From assembly GCA_019914945.1 (NCBI GenBank), contig CM034113.1:1550001-1614000 (forward strand): a stretch of 64,000 nt of DNA, written 5' to 3'. The position numbers and the translations under genes are program-made. The stretch is from Typha latifolia (Eukaryota; Streptophyta; Magnoliopsida; Poales; Typhaceae). Positions 1 to 11,539 of the stretch are shown here, in pieces (the first letter of the stretch is position 1; each line of letters starts with the position of its first letter). Under the pieces are notes generated by a model. The model was given only the letters and a program-made list of their open reading frames with translations, ran no database searches and was not told the DNA's origin.

Positions 1-354
1 TTTCTTGATGTTGCATGTGATCCAAATAAGATGAAAGAAATGAGTTTACTTGTTCCAACTTATATGTAAAGCATGACAAGATATAAAAGATTAAGGATCA
101 AAGATTTGGAAAACTTGTAAAACGATATATGTGAATTTTACATTCTATTTTTAATTTTTAGGCTTCTCTCATTATTCTTATCTTTTGATAAATGATGCAA
201 TCTATTTGCGCATATTCTTTACTGTTTTTTCAATCAAAATCATTGGTCACTTATTATGATATTTATGAGAGTAATGCCCATTACCTTTACTTTGTGTCAT
301 TTTCTGTTGTGATGATGCTGCTTGTAAGTTGTAACTGCTGTTTTCTTCCGGCAG

Positions 355-681
355 GGTGAACCCTTATGTGTCTTCTATTCTCGTTATGGTATATGCAAGT
401 TTGGTCCTAATTGCAAATTTGATCATCCAATGGGAACTTTTGCATATGGTCTTTCAACGTCGTCCACCACTGAGGTTCCAACTGTTCGTCATCTATTAGG
501 ATCTTCATCAGGGCCTCCTACTTTGACATTGCCATCAGAAGGCCGTGTTGATACTATCACGGGAAAGTCCAGACGGCTTTCTCTGTCAGACTCTCGGCAA
601 ATATCTTCTGGTGATGAAAGTATCGATATAGAGGCATCACAGACCTCTTCCAGCATTGGGCAAGTTTCTTCTTTTTCTTAA
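355..681 (+). CDS. CCCH-type zinc-finger protein, last exon (5' part outside window)
   Basis: The exon opens after a polypyrimidine-CAG acceptor at 353-354 and reads in phase 0 to a TAA at 679-681 (108 residues). It begins [20 protein letters not shown] and continues KFDHP, a complete C-x8-C-x5-C-x3-H zinc finger. A Ser/Thr-rich, low-order tail follows and ends QVSSFS. A final CCCH finger followed by a Ser-rich tail is the usual end of plant multi-finger CCCH proteins of the ZFN type, which bind RNA or DNA in the nucleus. The earlier fingers must lie upstream of the window, and bases 1-354 look like the preceding intron. The family is well supported by the finger; the exact subfamily member is not determined. 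Confidence 0.88.
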   Translation, partial: GEPLCVFYSRYGICKFGPNCKFDHPMGTFAYGLSTSSTTEVPTVRHLLGSSSGPPTLTLPSEGRVDTITGKSRRLSLSDSRQISSGDESIDIEASQTSSSIGQVSSFS

Positions 682-1415
682 GTCCATTTGGAGAAAGAAC
701 TTATCTGTAAATGGAGTTTCAAGTGCTGGGGGTATACAGTGTTACCCATTGCGAGCTAGATTTTTTTTTCCCTCCAAAACTGATCCTTTGGCGGCAGGTT
801 CATGATTTTCTATCTTCAGTTCTTGATCTTGTAAATCTGCATCACAAACTCAATTAGGAGTCAGAAATTCTTGCTCTCTCAAAGCCCATATCTCTCATTT
901 ATGGGCAACTTACCTTATTTATGCTTCTTATATTAAACAATTCCCTCCCTGGTGGTCTCCTTCAAATCTCCCAATAGTAATGTCCTGTAATATCCTGGTC
1001 TGTCTATTCTGGCCTTCCTTGTTACTTGCCATTGTTGTCTAGTAGTCTCTTGATCTCTCCCCTTTCTGTCAGTTCTTTTATAAATCCTCTTCCTTTCCCC
1101 TTCCTAGTGCTGTATACAATTCCACAAGGCATCTCCATATTCAAAGTCTACATGTGGAAGACAGCAAAGTGAATAAACTGGCGGTATCAAGATACTGGAA
1201 TCTTGACTTGCAGCCAGTCATCAGAAGATTGTCCTTTTCCTGCTTTAGATTTTTCCAATGTGATTGACTGGAAAAAAAGACATGGAAATACATGCTGGAA
1301 TGTTGGTTTTAGACGAAAAAATTGAAGTTCTGATTATGGCCCCTTCTGCCAGTTATTGGAAATACAGAATCAGTCGTAAGACTGGAAAAATTCTGTTGCA
1401 GCTAAAGCCCTTCGC

Positions 1416-2215
1416 TTGCAATGATTGTGTTGACAGATCAGGAAGCCATTATAGCAGGTGCCACGATAATGTAACAGTCTGTTGGTTCTCTTTACTTGGT
1501 GAATAAATTGTATCAGATAAAAAGTGTTCAACGTGACATGCATTAATCTTCATGTATGATCCAGCTGTTTTTACACATGCTCAAAATTTCAGGAAAAAAA
1601 ATCAGGTACCATGTTTAATGTATCAGTCTGTTGCAATTATTTGCTAATGTTTGGAAGTCATTGTTGCAGATGCCATGCAGTATGTTAACTTCCTTGATGA
1701 ATAAGTTGTATCATATTATAATCTGCTCAATGTGACATGTGCATTAATTTTTTTAAGCATGACCCAGTCTCTTCTTTTTTTCCCTATTAACGTGCAATAT
1801 TCAAAAACAATTTGATAGTGAGCTGTCTTTTGTTCCACTGTTTTAATTAGAACATGTAATCAATAGTAATGAGATCTTAATTGGAGGAAATGGAAGCTTA
1901 GATATGCCTTGCAGTTATTTGCTAATGTTTTGGAAGTCATCGTAGCAGGTACCATGTTAAATTGTAACATTTATTTGGTTCTCTTTACATGGTGATGAGT
2001 AAATTGTATCAGATTAAAAACCCTCGATTCCACATGTGCACTAATATTTATGCATGGCCAAGATTGCATAGATTGCAAAAAGTTTAAGTTTGAAAGCAAT
2101 CCATGCTAGTTCTGCCGATCTCATTCTGAGCATGTTGATACTATTAATGAGGTCTTTTAAGGAAATAAAATCTCAGATTTGGCTAGCAATTATTTGCTTG
2201 TGTTTCCTGGTTCTC
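1416..2215. repeat. Degenerate tandem repeat, three copies plus a fragment
   Basis: Three related segments lie at about 1416-1580, 1631-1770 and 1909-2065. Each has, in order, an ATTTGCTAATGTTTGGAAGT-like part (weak in copy 1), GCAGGTRCCA, GGTTCTCTTTAC (missing in copy 2), a TGAATAAATTGTATCAGAT part and a TGTGCATTAAT part. A fourth fragment with only the start is at 2184-2215. Unit spacing is irregular (about 215 and 280 bp), so this is an old local duplication and not a satellite. Confidence 0.6.
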
Positions 2216-2744
2216 ATTGGAAGGGAGGAGAGGATACCCCTCCTTATATGAAGGACGTTATTAGTGTCTGGTCAAGTGCTTTTGATCAACTTATTTCTTG
2301 CTTTAATTGGTCGAGGACAATTATCAAATTACTATGATACCGAGTGTTGGATTAGGCCTCCCTCTTGAGGAGTCCTAGTGATTGGTAATATTAGATCAAC
2401 TATGTGTATATCCAAATTTATTTTGAAGAATGAGATAAGCTTTGTAGGCCTCTGTAAATACTTAAAGCATTATGGCAGTGCATGGTGTTAGGAGATAGGG
2501 AGGTCTTAGTCCAAGTTAAACATGATTTGGAACCTAACCCGACTTAAAACCTTAAATTTATTAGGTAAAAGCACAAGAGCCTAAGTAAATTATTTTCTTT
2601 TCTTTTTCTCTCCTTAGAACCTAACTCTACTTCAAAAAACTTAGCTACTAGATGAAGGCTTAAGAATCTATATAAATCTTCTTTTCTTTCTTTCTTTTTT
2701 TCTCTTCTCAATATATGGGTTTAGACTCTCTTATGATACTCAAC

Positions 2745-4075
2745 ATGCGAAAGAGCTGGTGAGCTGCCCTATAGAAGGCCATAGGGAACCAATATATTGA
2801 TGATAGTAAAAATATAGTAAGAGATAATCTATTATAGGTTGTTGTGTATGAGTTTTTATACTAACTAATTACATACATGTGAGTGTTTCTTGGATTGGTC
2901 TATCTGAGATGTTTTAGGGGTTTTCATATCAGGGTTGTTCTATTTGAGATATTTTAGAGTTGTACTTTGTATCCTACAGATATGTTGTAATCTTATAATA
3001 TTTTTTTTTTCCCTATTGAGAGAGTTTTCCATGTAAATCTTTTTTGTATTGCTTTATTACTGTTATTTTATATCCTTTTCTATGTGTGGAGATTGGATCA
3101 AACATGGAGTTCTAGAATGCTTTCAATGGTTGGTGTTAGGTTGTACATAGCAAAAAGTATTAGAATGAGGGTGAGGTGAATTCATGAAATGATGGTTTGA
3201 AATCTAAGAGTACTTTTTGAAGCGGTATAGTGCAACCAATTTGGTGGCTATAATAGACATGTAGGTTTTTCTAGAGAAGTTGCGGTAATGCAGTTGAGCT
3301 TGGGTATGTGGGATTAATGTTCGAGCTAGATTATACTTGGTGGAGCAAGAGTTCTAGTTTAGGACAAGGGTCCATAAAGTTGACGTATGAGCTCAGATGA
3401 GTGGGTTTGTTGTGATTCATGAAGAGAGCAACTGAAGGCATGAAAGAGCTCAACTCTTGATACCTACAATATGACTAGAAAAGAAAGAGTTGAGAGTCAC
3501 AAATTAGAGTTGAGATCATAGATCATGTGATGATTGTAAAGATGCAAAGTACAAAAGAAGCTGTTAGGTAAAAGATGTTTCTGTCATACATGATTTATGC
3601 AAAGAGGCACACAGGAGATGCAATGGTATATCAAGAGCTACTTGAAGATTTAGAGTATGCAGGACACAAATATGGTTTAACATGAGCACAAGAGCTCTAG
3701 TGTGCTCCCTATAGGAGGCTTATAAGGAGTTAAAACATGGACACCAATAAAATACTTCCAGGGAGAGTCTTCTGTGGTCTGTCTTATATGAGGTTTTTTA
3801 CTAATCAGTTACATATATCAATGTATTTCTTAAATTGGTTTATTCGATAAATTTTAAAAGAAATTTAGATGAGGGTTGTTCTATCTAAGATGTCTTCTAT
3901 ATCTTGCATAGCGAATTTAATGTTGTCCTATAATCTTTTTCCTATCCAGAGGATTTTTCATACAAATCTTTTTTGTCTTGCTTTAGTGAGATTAGATTAC
4001 ACACAGTGCGAGAACATTTTTAATGATTAATGTTCGTCTATGAACAACAAGCAGTATCACAGCGAGGATGCAGTG
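2745..4075. repeat. Degenerate direct repeat, LTR/primer-site-like
   Basis: About 350 bp recurs at 2745-3165 and 3690-4075 in the same orientation. Shared blocks are an 'actaa...ttacata' stretch, 'gggttgttctat', 'gtcctataatctttttccta', 'aaatcttttttgt.ttgcttta' and a terminal 'agtat.a.a..gag' block. The last resembles the degraded TGGTATCAGAGC primer-binding site next to plant Copia LTRs. Because both copies carry it, this is not a simple LTR-internal-LTR element. Identity is low and no coding capacity is left. Confidence 0.4.
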
Positions 4076-5525
4076 AATCTCAACATGATTTCTTTGTTTA
4101 AAATGTAGTCCATGAATACATATTTATTGAACACACAAGTAATATTTACGTGATGAAATCAGGTGGATGAGCATTTATCATCCAAATTATGCTTTGAGAA
4201 ATTTAGAGCTGCCAGCTTTCTAGCTTTTTCTCTATTCTTTTAGGTTAAGCATAAGCTTGATAATTATCTATTACCTTTCACAACCTTGTACGAGTTGATA
4301 AATATTGCAAGCAGCTGCATTTGAAGGGTGTAAAATTGCTTGTATTTGTGCACCAAATAGCCAACAGCGAGCCTAGAGTCCTCAGGTGGATGGATTTTAC
4401 CTGATATCCAATTGTATTTGTGCACCAAATTCTTATTTATTCTCATCCATTGTTATTGATATATTAAGTTTTGGATTTTTTTTGGTTTTTTTGTCTATCC
4501 TTGTAAAATACTCAATTAACTTCTGACACCAAAATCTTCTTCAATGTAAATGTTTGTAAGTCTTGAGAAAGAAATTTTTTTTTCTAATCACCAAATTATC
4601 CTTATTTTCCTCTCTTGCATACCCTACTCCTATAGAGATCATCATATAATTTAAGGTATATTTGCATTAGTTAGGTTCCAATCAAAATTAACTGAGGCAA
4701 TATCACAAAGTTAACCAAAGAGGTATGATTATATTATACCACTTAGGCTAATATAAGTTTTTCAGAATTAGGTTAGACCTAGCTGCATTTACACAAAATA
4801 AAACCCTTTTTATGTTTTGATAATAATAAGATTAGACTCTCATGTCCACCTTATATATAACTTATGCTCAGTTTTAGAAATCAGATTCATTTTTTCTAAG
4901 TAAAAAGTATTTATATTGATTAACTGCTACGGTTATAAAGAGTGCCGCTAATATTCAAAACCTATACTTTTAATTAAGTTTGTGAGCTAATCCGCAGACT
5001 TATTCACTTTACGGTAAATACGATAAAGAAATTAAAAAAAAAAAAAGAGGAAGGGGAACAGAGGATAACAAATATTTGCAGTAGTTGATGATATAAAATA
5101 GTCCAGTGAGCTGGATGAATCCATTGCCATTACTATAGTTTATTTTTGTTCTACAAATAGCCAAAACCTATAGAGAGAGAGAAGGGGGGGTTTTAATTCC
5201 AGTCTCCTAGTGACAGTTGGGAAGTGAAAGAAGGGGCTCATAATTGCAAGGAAGATGCCTCAAAGCCCTTTCCTTATCAAAAACCTGTCTCCTTCCCAGA
5301 ACCCTCAACACCTCTCCTCTCCTCCTTAACTCCTCCTCCCTTCTTAATCCCATTCACATCTCCTTTACTAGACGTTTGTAACCTCCCCCATAGACTCACT
5401 CTTAATTACTCATTAAGACCTCAGTCGCCCCTATCTCCTCAAATAAGATAACATTCCCCTCCTCTTCAAAGCAAAGCAAAGCAAACCATAGCATAGCATA
5501 GCATAGCTTCTTTACAGAAGAACAG

Positions 5526-5981
5526 ATGGCTTCTTCTGGTTCTACTACAACTCTCTTCCTTCTCCTCATCTTCTTTGTTGCCTTCATTGCCATTAGACCA
5601 ACTGTAGCTCATGTGGGTCTCTCTCTATATATATCTTTACCATCTTTTCTCACTTCAATATTCTTTGCCAATTGAAGCATTCTTTTGACATATATATATA
5701 TATATATTTTCCATTTTGCATTGTGACAGGAGGAACAAGAGTTTCCAATGAAGCCGGCGATGGGGGCATCGGGGCTGAGATCAGTCCTAATCGACGAGCC
5801 TCGCCGGCGGCGGCTGAGCAGCTTCCAGATATGCTCTCTTTGCACTTGCTGTGGAGGCCCAAGAGGCCTCTGCTTGCCTTCTCCTTGCTGCTATGCCATC
5901 AACTGCAACATACCCAACAGACCATTTGGCTTCTGCTCCTTTACTCCAAAGATTTGTAACTGCATTGGCTGCCATGTCTAG
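5526..5981 (+). CDS. Small secreted cysteine-rich protein of unknown function
   Basis: Two exons, 5526-5612 and 5730-5981, with a 117-bp GT-AG intron in phase 0, give 112 residues. The start is the ATG after a CT-rich leader containing short AAAGC and CATAG repeats. Residues 1-27 form a clear signal peptide with a hydrophobic core rich in Leu, Phe and Ile. A basic linker around residue 50 (EPRRRR) could be a processing site. The last 50 residues hold twelve cysteines, including two CC pairs, in a compact module ending NCIGCHV. The even cysteine number and signal peptide suggest an exported disulphide-bonded peptide. I recognise it only as an uncharacterised plant cysteine-rich family. It could act as a signal or as an antimicrobial peptide, but nothing in the sequence decides this. 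Confidence 0.75.
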
Positions 5982-6318
5982 CTCTCCCTCTCCTTAATTG
6001 CCATGCTGTTTGCTTGAGTTGAGTCATAAGCAGTATAACATTGTGATTTGTGAAGAAAGGATAGATTGTTTTCTTCTCCTCTTTCTTTGATTGGTGTAAT
6101 GGTTTATATGAAATGCTAATGCTTGAACTGTAAAACTTGCTGCTGGTTTTAGGCACTGCATTTGTTCTTCTTGCTATGGATAGAGACAATTTACAGAGGT
6201 TTTTGATTGAGGGGGTTGTGTTAGCTAAAAATGATGTGGTCAAGTTGGGCCAACCAGAAAGGGCAAAGTGGGTGGGAGTTGGACAGGGGGCATTAAAGCC
6301 TTCAATTATGTTGTGGGG

Positions 6319-6605
6319 GAGATGGGGGTGTATGATTCTTGTGAGGTAGGGTTAGTGACTCATATAGTTATTTAACAAGGGAATTTTTCATATAACACCT
6401 TACTTTTTTTTTAACAAAAATTATAATTTACCTGCGATATTTTCACATTTAATAAATATGTGCGGAGATGGGGTTGTATGATTCTTGTGAGGTAGGGTTA
6501 GTGACTCATATATTCAACTAAGGGAATTTTTTATATAACACTCTACTTTTTTTTAACGAAATTATAGGTTACTTCCTATTGAGCCTTATGATTTAGTAAA
6601 TATAT
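6319..6605. repeat. Tandem duplication, period about 146 bp
   Basis: A block starting GAGATGGGGGTGTATGATTC at 6319 recurs at 6465. The first 48 bases are almost identical in the two copies and the later parts are diverged. The duplicated unit contains the left terminal part of the inverted repeat annotated at 6376-6941. Confidence 0.8.
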
Positions 6606-6941
6606 GCAGAAAATACTCTGGGCTAGATTCAAACTAACGCCGTGAGAATACTCGGTTAAGTAGAAATACTTTATTTTTAAAATAACTAAAAGACTCTTAT
6701 TTTTAAAATGACTAAAAATTGCCCATAGTATAACTTAGTTGAGAGTATATTTATAATTCTTTTAGTACAGTTAACTTAACCCAAAGAATTGACTAAGCTT
6801 AACTAACAGATCTAACACCAAACGGGATATTTTTTATACAAGTTCACTAAATTATATTGCTCGATCTGTAGCTAGTAAAAATATAAAGTATAAATTATAA
6901 TTTTGCTAAAAGATAAGGTGTTATATATAAATTTCTCTTCA
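6376..6941. mobile_element. MITE-like element with about 55-bp terminal inverted repeats
   Basis: The left end reads AAGGGAATTTTTCATATAAC, then ACCTTACTTTT and AAAATTATAATTTA. The right end (6916-6941 and inward) is its reverse complement with few changes (TAAGGTGTTATATATAAATT then TCTCTT). The interior is non-coding. A second copy of the left end occurs at about 6523 because of the tandem duplication. No clean target-site duplication was found, so the class is undecided. Confidence 0.55.
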
Positions 6942-7152
6942 ATAAATGATGGCCACTTTCAAGTGTTAATTCTTATTAAATAAATTGTAAGATTGTGCAG
7001 TGCTTATGATAAATGGACTATTGTTGTTCTTGTAATATAGCTATTCATAAATCAAGAAGAAATTCTTTTGTTGTTTATATCATTATTAGGTATTTTTAAC
7101 ACTCTCTTTGTCTGCGTCTCTAATACTTACATACATACATGCATATAAAAAA

Positions 7153-7186
<34 letters not shown>

Positions 7187-7640
7187 TAGGACATATAAAA
7201 CTTATAATATCAGATAATTAGTTATCTTAAGAACTTAAAAGTATTATAGATAATAAATTAATTAATTACATACCGTACTTTTACCGACCGTGATGGTCAA
7301 GTCATGATGAGAGTATTTAAAGATTTCTCAGTTGCCGTAAAAGAGAGGTAATTGGACGTCTAATGCTAAAAGCATCTTGAAAGAGTTCTTGACTGCTGGT
7401 TTAAAAAGAAAAGTTTTTGACTACTTTAAGTTTAAATTTGGTTTTAAAAGTTAAATACGAGATTATGTGTATTTAAAAAATTGCTTCTTGGATCAGTATA
7501 AATCGTTTTCCTATTCAACGTCTTATTAATTTTTAGATAATTTAAAAAATAAATATTATATTTAAGAAGTAAATATATCTAATTTCATATTTAAGTTTTA
7601 AAAAAAAATATTTGTTCAAAAGTTTCATCTTGAAATAAAT

Positions 7641-7922
7641 TTGGTAGCTTGCCCACGACCAAAGATATCATTAGTTCAACTCTAATCTTAAATAATATTA
7701 TGAATAAATTATTTGGTGGTCGGTAGTTTAATCAGTTGATGACTCGGCAGCGCGGTTAGTTTGAGTTTGACAATATAACGGCTTGGAGTAGGTCTCGGCT
7801 ACGTTTAATTCGGAGCAATTGTTCGGTGACGCATAAGTGCCTAAGTGTCTCTGTATCTAAAAAGAATTAATATTTTATTTAGACTAAATCTAGTCTTAGG
7901 GCTCATAAATGATAAAAAAAAT
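7641..7922 (+). mobile_element. tRNA-derived SINE, copy A
   Basis: The 5' part has TTGGTAGCTTGCCC (like a pol III A box) and, about 30 bases on, TAGTTCAACTCTAATC (like a B box). A conserved body with GGTGGTCGGT and GAGCAATTGTTCGGTGACGC follows, then an A-rich tail after CTCATAAATGAT. Two more copies are at 23611-23923 (minus) and 42311-42665 (plus). Shared 5' and 3' ends with an A-rich 3' tail are typical of SINEs. Confidence 0.6.
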
Positions 7923-10378
7923 AGTATTGGGATCTTTTGGTTGGGGGTCCACCTTAGGAGGAGATGTCCTTTCTATTAATTATTTTATTCTTTTTTAAGG
8001 GAGAGACCAACTTAGAGATGATGATGTTTATTTATATATATATTAAGTTTTTGTTGTTGGATTGGTGGCATATGGACTAACACTCACTGAAGAGGCTGTT
8101 ACAAAAGTGAGTTTTTGACTAAATTAGTTCTATTTTAAATTTATTTTATCTAAATAGATTATTTCTTAAATTTATTATTAAGTATGGTCTAATTTACTGT
8201 GGTTCTAATAAAAATATTGAATTGATTACTATTTTATCCCTAGACAATATTGTCTGGTCCTAAACATTAAATATGTCAGCGTCTTATGTATTTAAATTTT
8301 TTTAACTTAATCTTTTAGTTGTTGAGGAAGATAATTGTCAGACGAAAAAAGACCGATCAATTCAGTACTTTTGGTAGAGCTACAGTGAATTAGATTCCAC
8401 TTGGTAATTAGTTTGAGAGACATAATACTATTGAAAAAGAAAAAAAAAGACATTGGAATATTGATATATTGGGATTATCTAATTGAGATTTCTTTTTATA
8501 ATTTAAATTTATTAAAAACAAAGTAAATTAGGGGATTTTTTAGATATTAAAAGCGAAATGTAAGATAAAATGATAGATATTTATACGGTAGGGTGTGAAC
8601 GATAATAAAAGTAAAAGGAAATATATTTTCAACAAATTTTCTTATTTGTTCTGTTGAAGAATTTTTCATATAAATTAAAAGATAATCACCTAAATTCTAA
8701 CTTTCATATTTTTCGACATATCTTTCCTAAACATTCTTTTGTGATACATATGTCCTGAACCATCAAAAATATTTCACCCCCTTGATCCCGTAGACAAAAA
8801 GGTTAAAAAGACCAAAATAATCCCTAATAAGATAAGAGTATTTTAGTAAACTAATTTTTTTTTCTCTCTTTCTTTCCTCCAAACATAACGGTAACATGTC
8901 ATATAATTGTTCATTTCAAACTCAAGATAGGTATGGTGAAAATAAAATTTAGAGAAGCTATGTGAAAATCGAATGGGTATTTTTGAAATCATTAGGATTG
9001 AGCCAAGAACTGAGCCAAGAAATTATTAGAATTTTGCCCTCCATCTCAATGCTCAAGGAGTCTACGAAATGTGAGTCTACAAAATGATTAGAATTGAGCC
9101 AAGAAATTAAAATCTTATGGGTATTTTTAATTGGTTCGAATTATTTATGAACATTCTTAAATGGTTGAAACCAGCAATCAAAATAAGAGATTGTGTTCAA
9201 ACCAAATATTCTGACTTTGTTTATTCAAACCACTCTCGGGTGATTAGAAACACTTCCTGAAAACTTATTTTTTTTATTTTTCTCTTCAATTTTTTTAAAA
9301 AATATTCATAACACTTGTGCATATGCTCATATAAAATTTCTAGACATAATTACATATTTTCATAAGATACTAGATTTATTCTAAAAGGAAAATCCCATAA
9401 CCACTTGGATGAAACACAGACAAATCTAAACTTTATTCTTTTTTCTATTGGAGCCTTTCTCATGACCATGGAAGCTGTCCTAGTGACACTCAACCTCTTT
9501 GTTGCAGTCTTGTAGCTTGTGAATGTATTGCGTCTCCATTTGCATTACAAGACAAAGCATATACTAGTTTTATATATATATCACACCACTCCTATATCCA
9601 TTCTATCCAGATTGCAATCTTGTTCTCAAACCAAGATAGGCCAATGATTCATGGTCATAGACTCTTCAAGAAGAGCCCAAACTTCTATTGCCACATAAAA
9701 CTTTTCTGTCAATTTTTGGTTATTCTCACCATGGCAAACCCAAAATGAGTCTGATCACAGAATATTCTTCTTCTTTTTCTTGTAAAACTCCTATTATTTT
9801 CCTTCCTAGAATTCATATTAATCTTCAAGAACTAATAAGGTAGCAAACAATGGCAGTCACTCCTTTTCAATTCTCTTCTCTTATTACCACTGTTTGGAAA
9901 TACTGAATCAAATAACATAACTTGCGCAAATATGAACTCAGGTTGTATTTGCATGACGAATAGTGATCACCAATTTGATCAACAGTTCAATGTATATAAA
10001 TCAACAAGAATGTGCTATCTATTCAAAGCCAAATCAAGCTAGCTTTTGGGTACAGAGCGAGCACTACATACCTTGGATCAAAATCTATATATGATTCAGA
10101 AAAATCTTGCACACATGAATTCACTTCTGCACCATTTAGGATGTTGCTTGGTAGAAGAGAAGGAAAAGAAGAAGATAGAACGGTCGGCGACCGCCGGGAC
10201 GATATCTTCCATCGGATCCCGACGTTGCTGGGGATGGAGTCAGGCCATGGTGTTGTGGTGGCAATTGAGATGGAGCTGGTGCTTGTTCCAAGTCATCTCC
10301 ATCACTAAATTGCGAAGAATCATTGTGTTTGATCCAAACCTCCAATGCTACAATGGAGTCAAAGTTAGTAACAACATT

Positions 10379-11539
10379 TTAACATCTCTGAGAAGAATGC
10401 AGCAAATGCTCACCCTGCTTAGATACTGTGTAGTTCGAGTCATCAAAGCTAATAGGCCAGAGGAAGTAGCCAAGCAATTTATAACTTCGCGCGAATTCGA
10501 TCTTCTCTTCGACTACTTCTAGGCTATCGAAGCTGACCCAGAGGCTGCCGGAGTAGAAGAACGCCGACACCGTCCGGTTATCGTACTCGAAAACGGCATT
10601 TGATTCTGTCAAAAGGGCTGCAATCTCTGAATATGCCATGACGCCAGTCTCATTGCTCTTCTTTTGCTTTGGACCAAAGGCAACGACTTGTGCACCTAGT
10701 CCATTCTTAGCCTTGTTCTTTAGAGACCAAGATCTCCCATAGAGTGGAATTCCCATCACTATCTTACATGGAGGGATCCCTGCATCCAACCAGGAGATGA
10801 TGCCATAGCTTGCAGAGAAATGAGAAGCCTTGTCATAAAGAGGAGCAGCGGCTGCAGTAACGTTGCTGTTCTTGTGGTAGCCAAAGGTGATTACATTGAT
10901 CCAGTCAAGGTTGTACAAGATTGCATCAATTGGGTAGTCATTGTTCTCGTTGGACAAATCAAACAGGTGGTCTGAGAAGTAAACCGATGCAGTTAGAAGC
11001 ATAGGAGGTGAAGAATTCTCTACTTCTTGATCAATTCTATCTCTCCATTCTGCAACCAAGGCCGCGAAATTGGCCATGTCTTCGGAGGAAGCTGGAAACT
11101 TCCATGCCAAGTCTATGCCATCAAATGCATTGGCCTTGGCTAATTCTACGGTTGAGTTTACGAACACTTGGCGAAGGTTGCGGTCGGCGGCCATGGAGGA
11201 GAAGGCGGCATTGGACGCGCCGGTTTGTCGCTCTTCGGTGGCGATGCACAAGATGGTCTTGAGAGATGGATTGGTGGACTTGAGAGTAGTCGAGAATTTT
11301 GCCAAAAGGGGGACTTGATCGGACGGCGGAAGCGCGACGGCGGAGGTGGTGCGATCAACGGAGAGTGAGTAGTAGTAGAGGTGAGTGTAGAGAGAAGTGT
11401 TGATACTAGAAACAGGGGAATAGTGATTTGAAGTAGACAACCAATACCCTGCTCTTATATAACTTGGACAGTCTTGCTGAGATTTTGAGAGAGATGATAG
11501 TGAGAGAGTGAGGAGTGAGAAGAAGAGAATTTGTTGCAT
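10379..11539 (-). CDS. Class V chitinase-like protein (GH18), catalytic motif lost
   Basis: A single-exon gene of 386 residues. I start at the ATG at 11537-11539 because a signal peptide follows (MQQILFFSLLTLSLSSLSKS); the open frame extends 69 codons further upstream but that part looks like leader sequence. The mature protein begins QQDCPSYIRAGYW and keeps the GH18 barrel order, including NAFDGID, IVMGIPLYGRSW and GYFLWPISFDD, at the normal family length. GH18 enzymes need DGxDxDWE; here it reads DGIDLAWK (11100-11123), so the middle Asp is Ala and the catalytic Glu is Lys. The SxGG strand motif reads CIATEE, and the usual MAYDFxG strand reads VITFGYH. It is almost surely not a hydrolase. 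It may bind chitin-like or other glycans as a secreted lectin or decoy; that role is inferred. Confidence 0.92.
   Translation of the reverse strand: MQQILFFSLLTLSLSSLSKSQQDCPSYIRAGYWLSTSNHYSPVSSINTSLYTHLYYYSLSVDRTTSAVALPPSDQVPLLAKFSTTLKSTNPSLKTILCIATEERQTGASNAAFSSMAADRNLRQVFVNSTVELAKANAFDGIDLAWKFPASSEDMANFAALVAEWRDRIDQEVENSSPPMLLTASVYFSDHLFDLSNENNDYPIDAILYNLDWINVITFGYHKNSNVTAAAAPLYDKASHFSASYGIISWLDAGIPPCKIVMGIPLYGRSWSLKNKAKNGLGAQVVAFGPKQKKSNETGVMAYSEIAALLTESNAVFEYDNRTVSAFFYSGSLWVSFDSLEVVEEKIEFARSYKLLGYFLWPISFDDSNYTVSKQGEHLLHSSQRC

Larger units (their letters stand above)
682..5500. other. Intergenic region: 3' UTR then degenerate repeats
   Basis: No gene is supported here. The first few hundred bases are probably the 3' UTR of the zinc-finger gene. 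The rest is AT-rich and contains a degenerate three- to four-copy tandem repeat (1416-2215) and a degenerate direct repeat resembling retrotransposon LTR ends (2745-4075). Short open frames at 1264-1506 and 4264-4446 have no protein-like features. A TATAAAA at 5092-5098 is 430 bp before the next gene and may or may not be its promoter. Confidence 0.6.
5982..10378. other. Intergenic, AT-rich, with repeats
   Basis: The 3' UTR of the cysteine-rich gene is followed by a 146-bp tandem duplication (6319-6605), a MITE-like inverted repeat (6376-6941), a poly-A/TA microsatellite (7147-7188) and a SINE (7641-7922). From 7923 to about 10300 I see no gene. Bases 10046-10345 have open frames on both strands without protein-like composition and probably belong to the 3' flank of the chitinase-like gene. 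Confidence 0.6.

Noticed and set aside
10046..10522. 158-residue plus-strand frame overlapping the chitinase-like gene's 3' end
   Set aside because: It is antisense to conserved GH18 codons, with no signal, domain or leader of its own.
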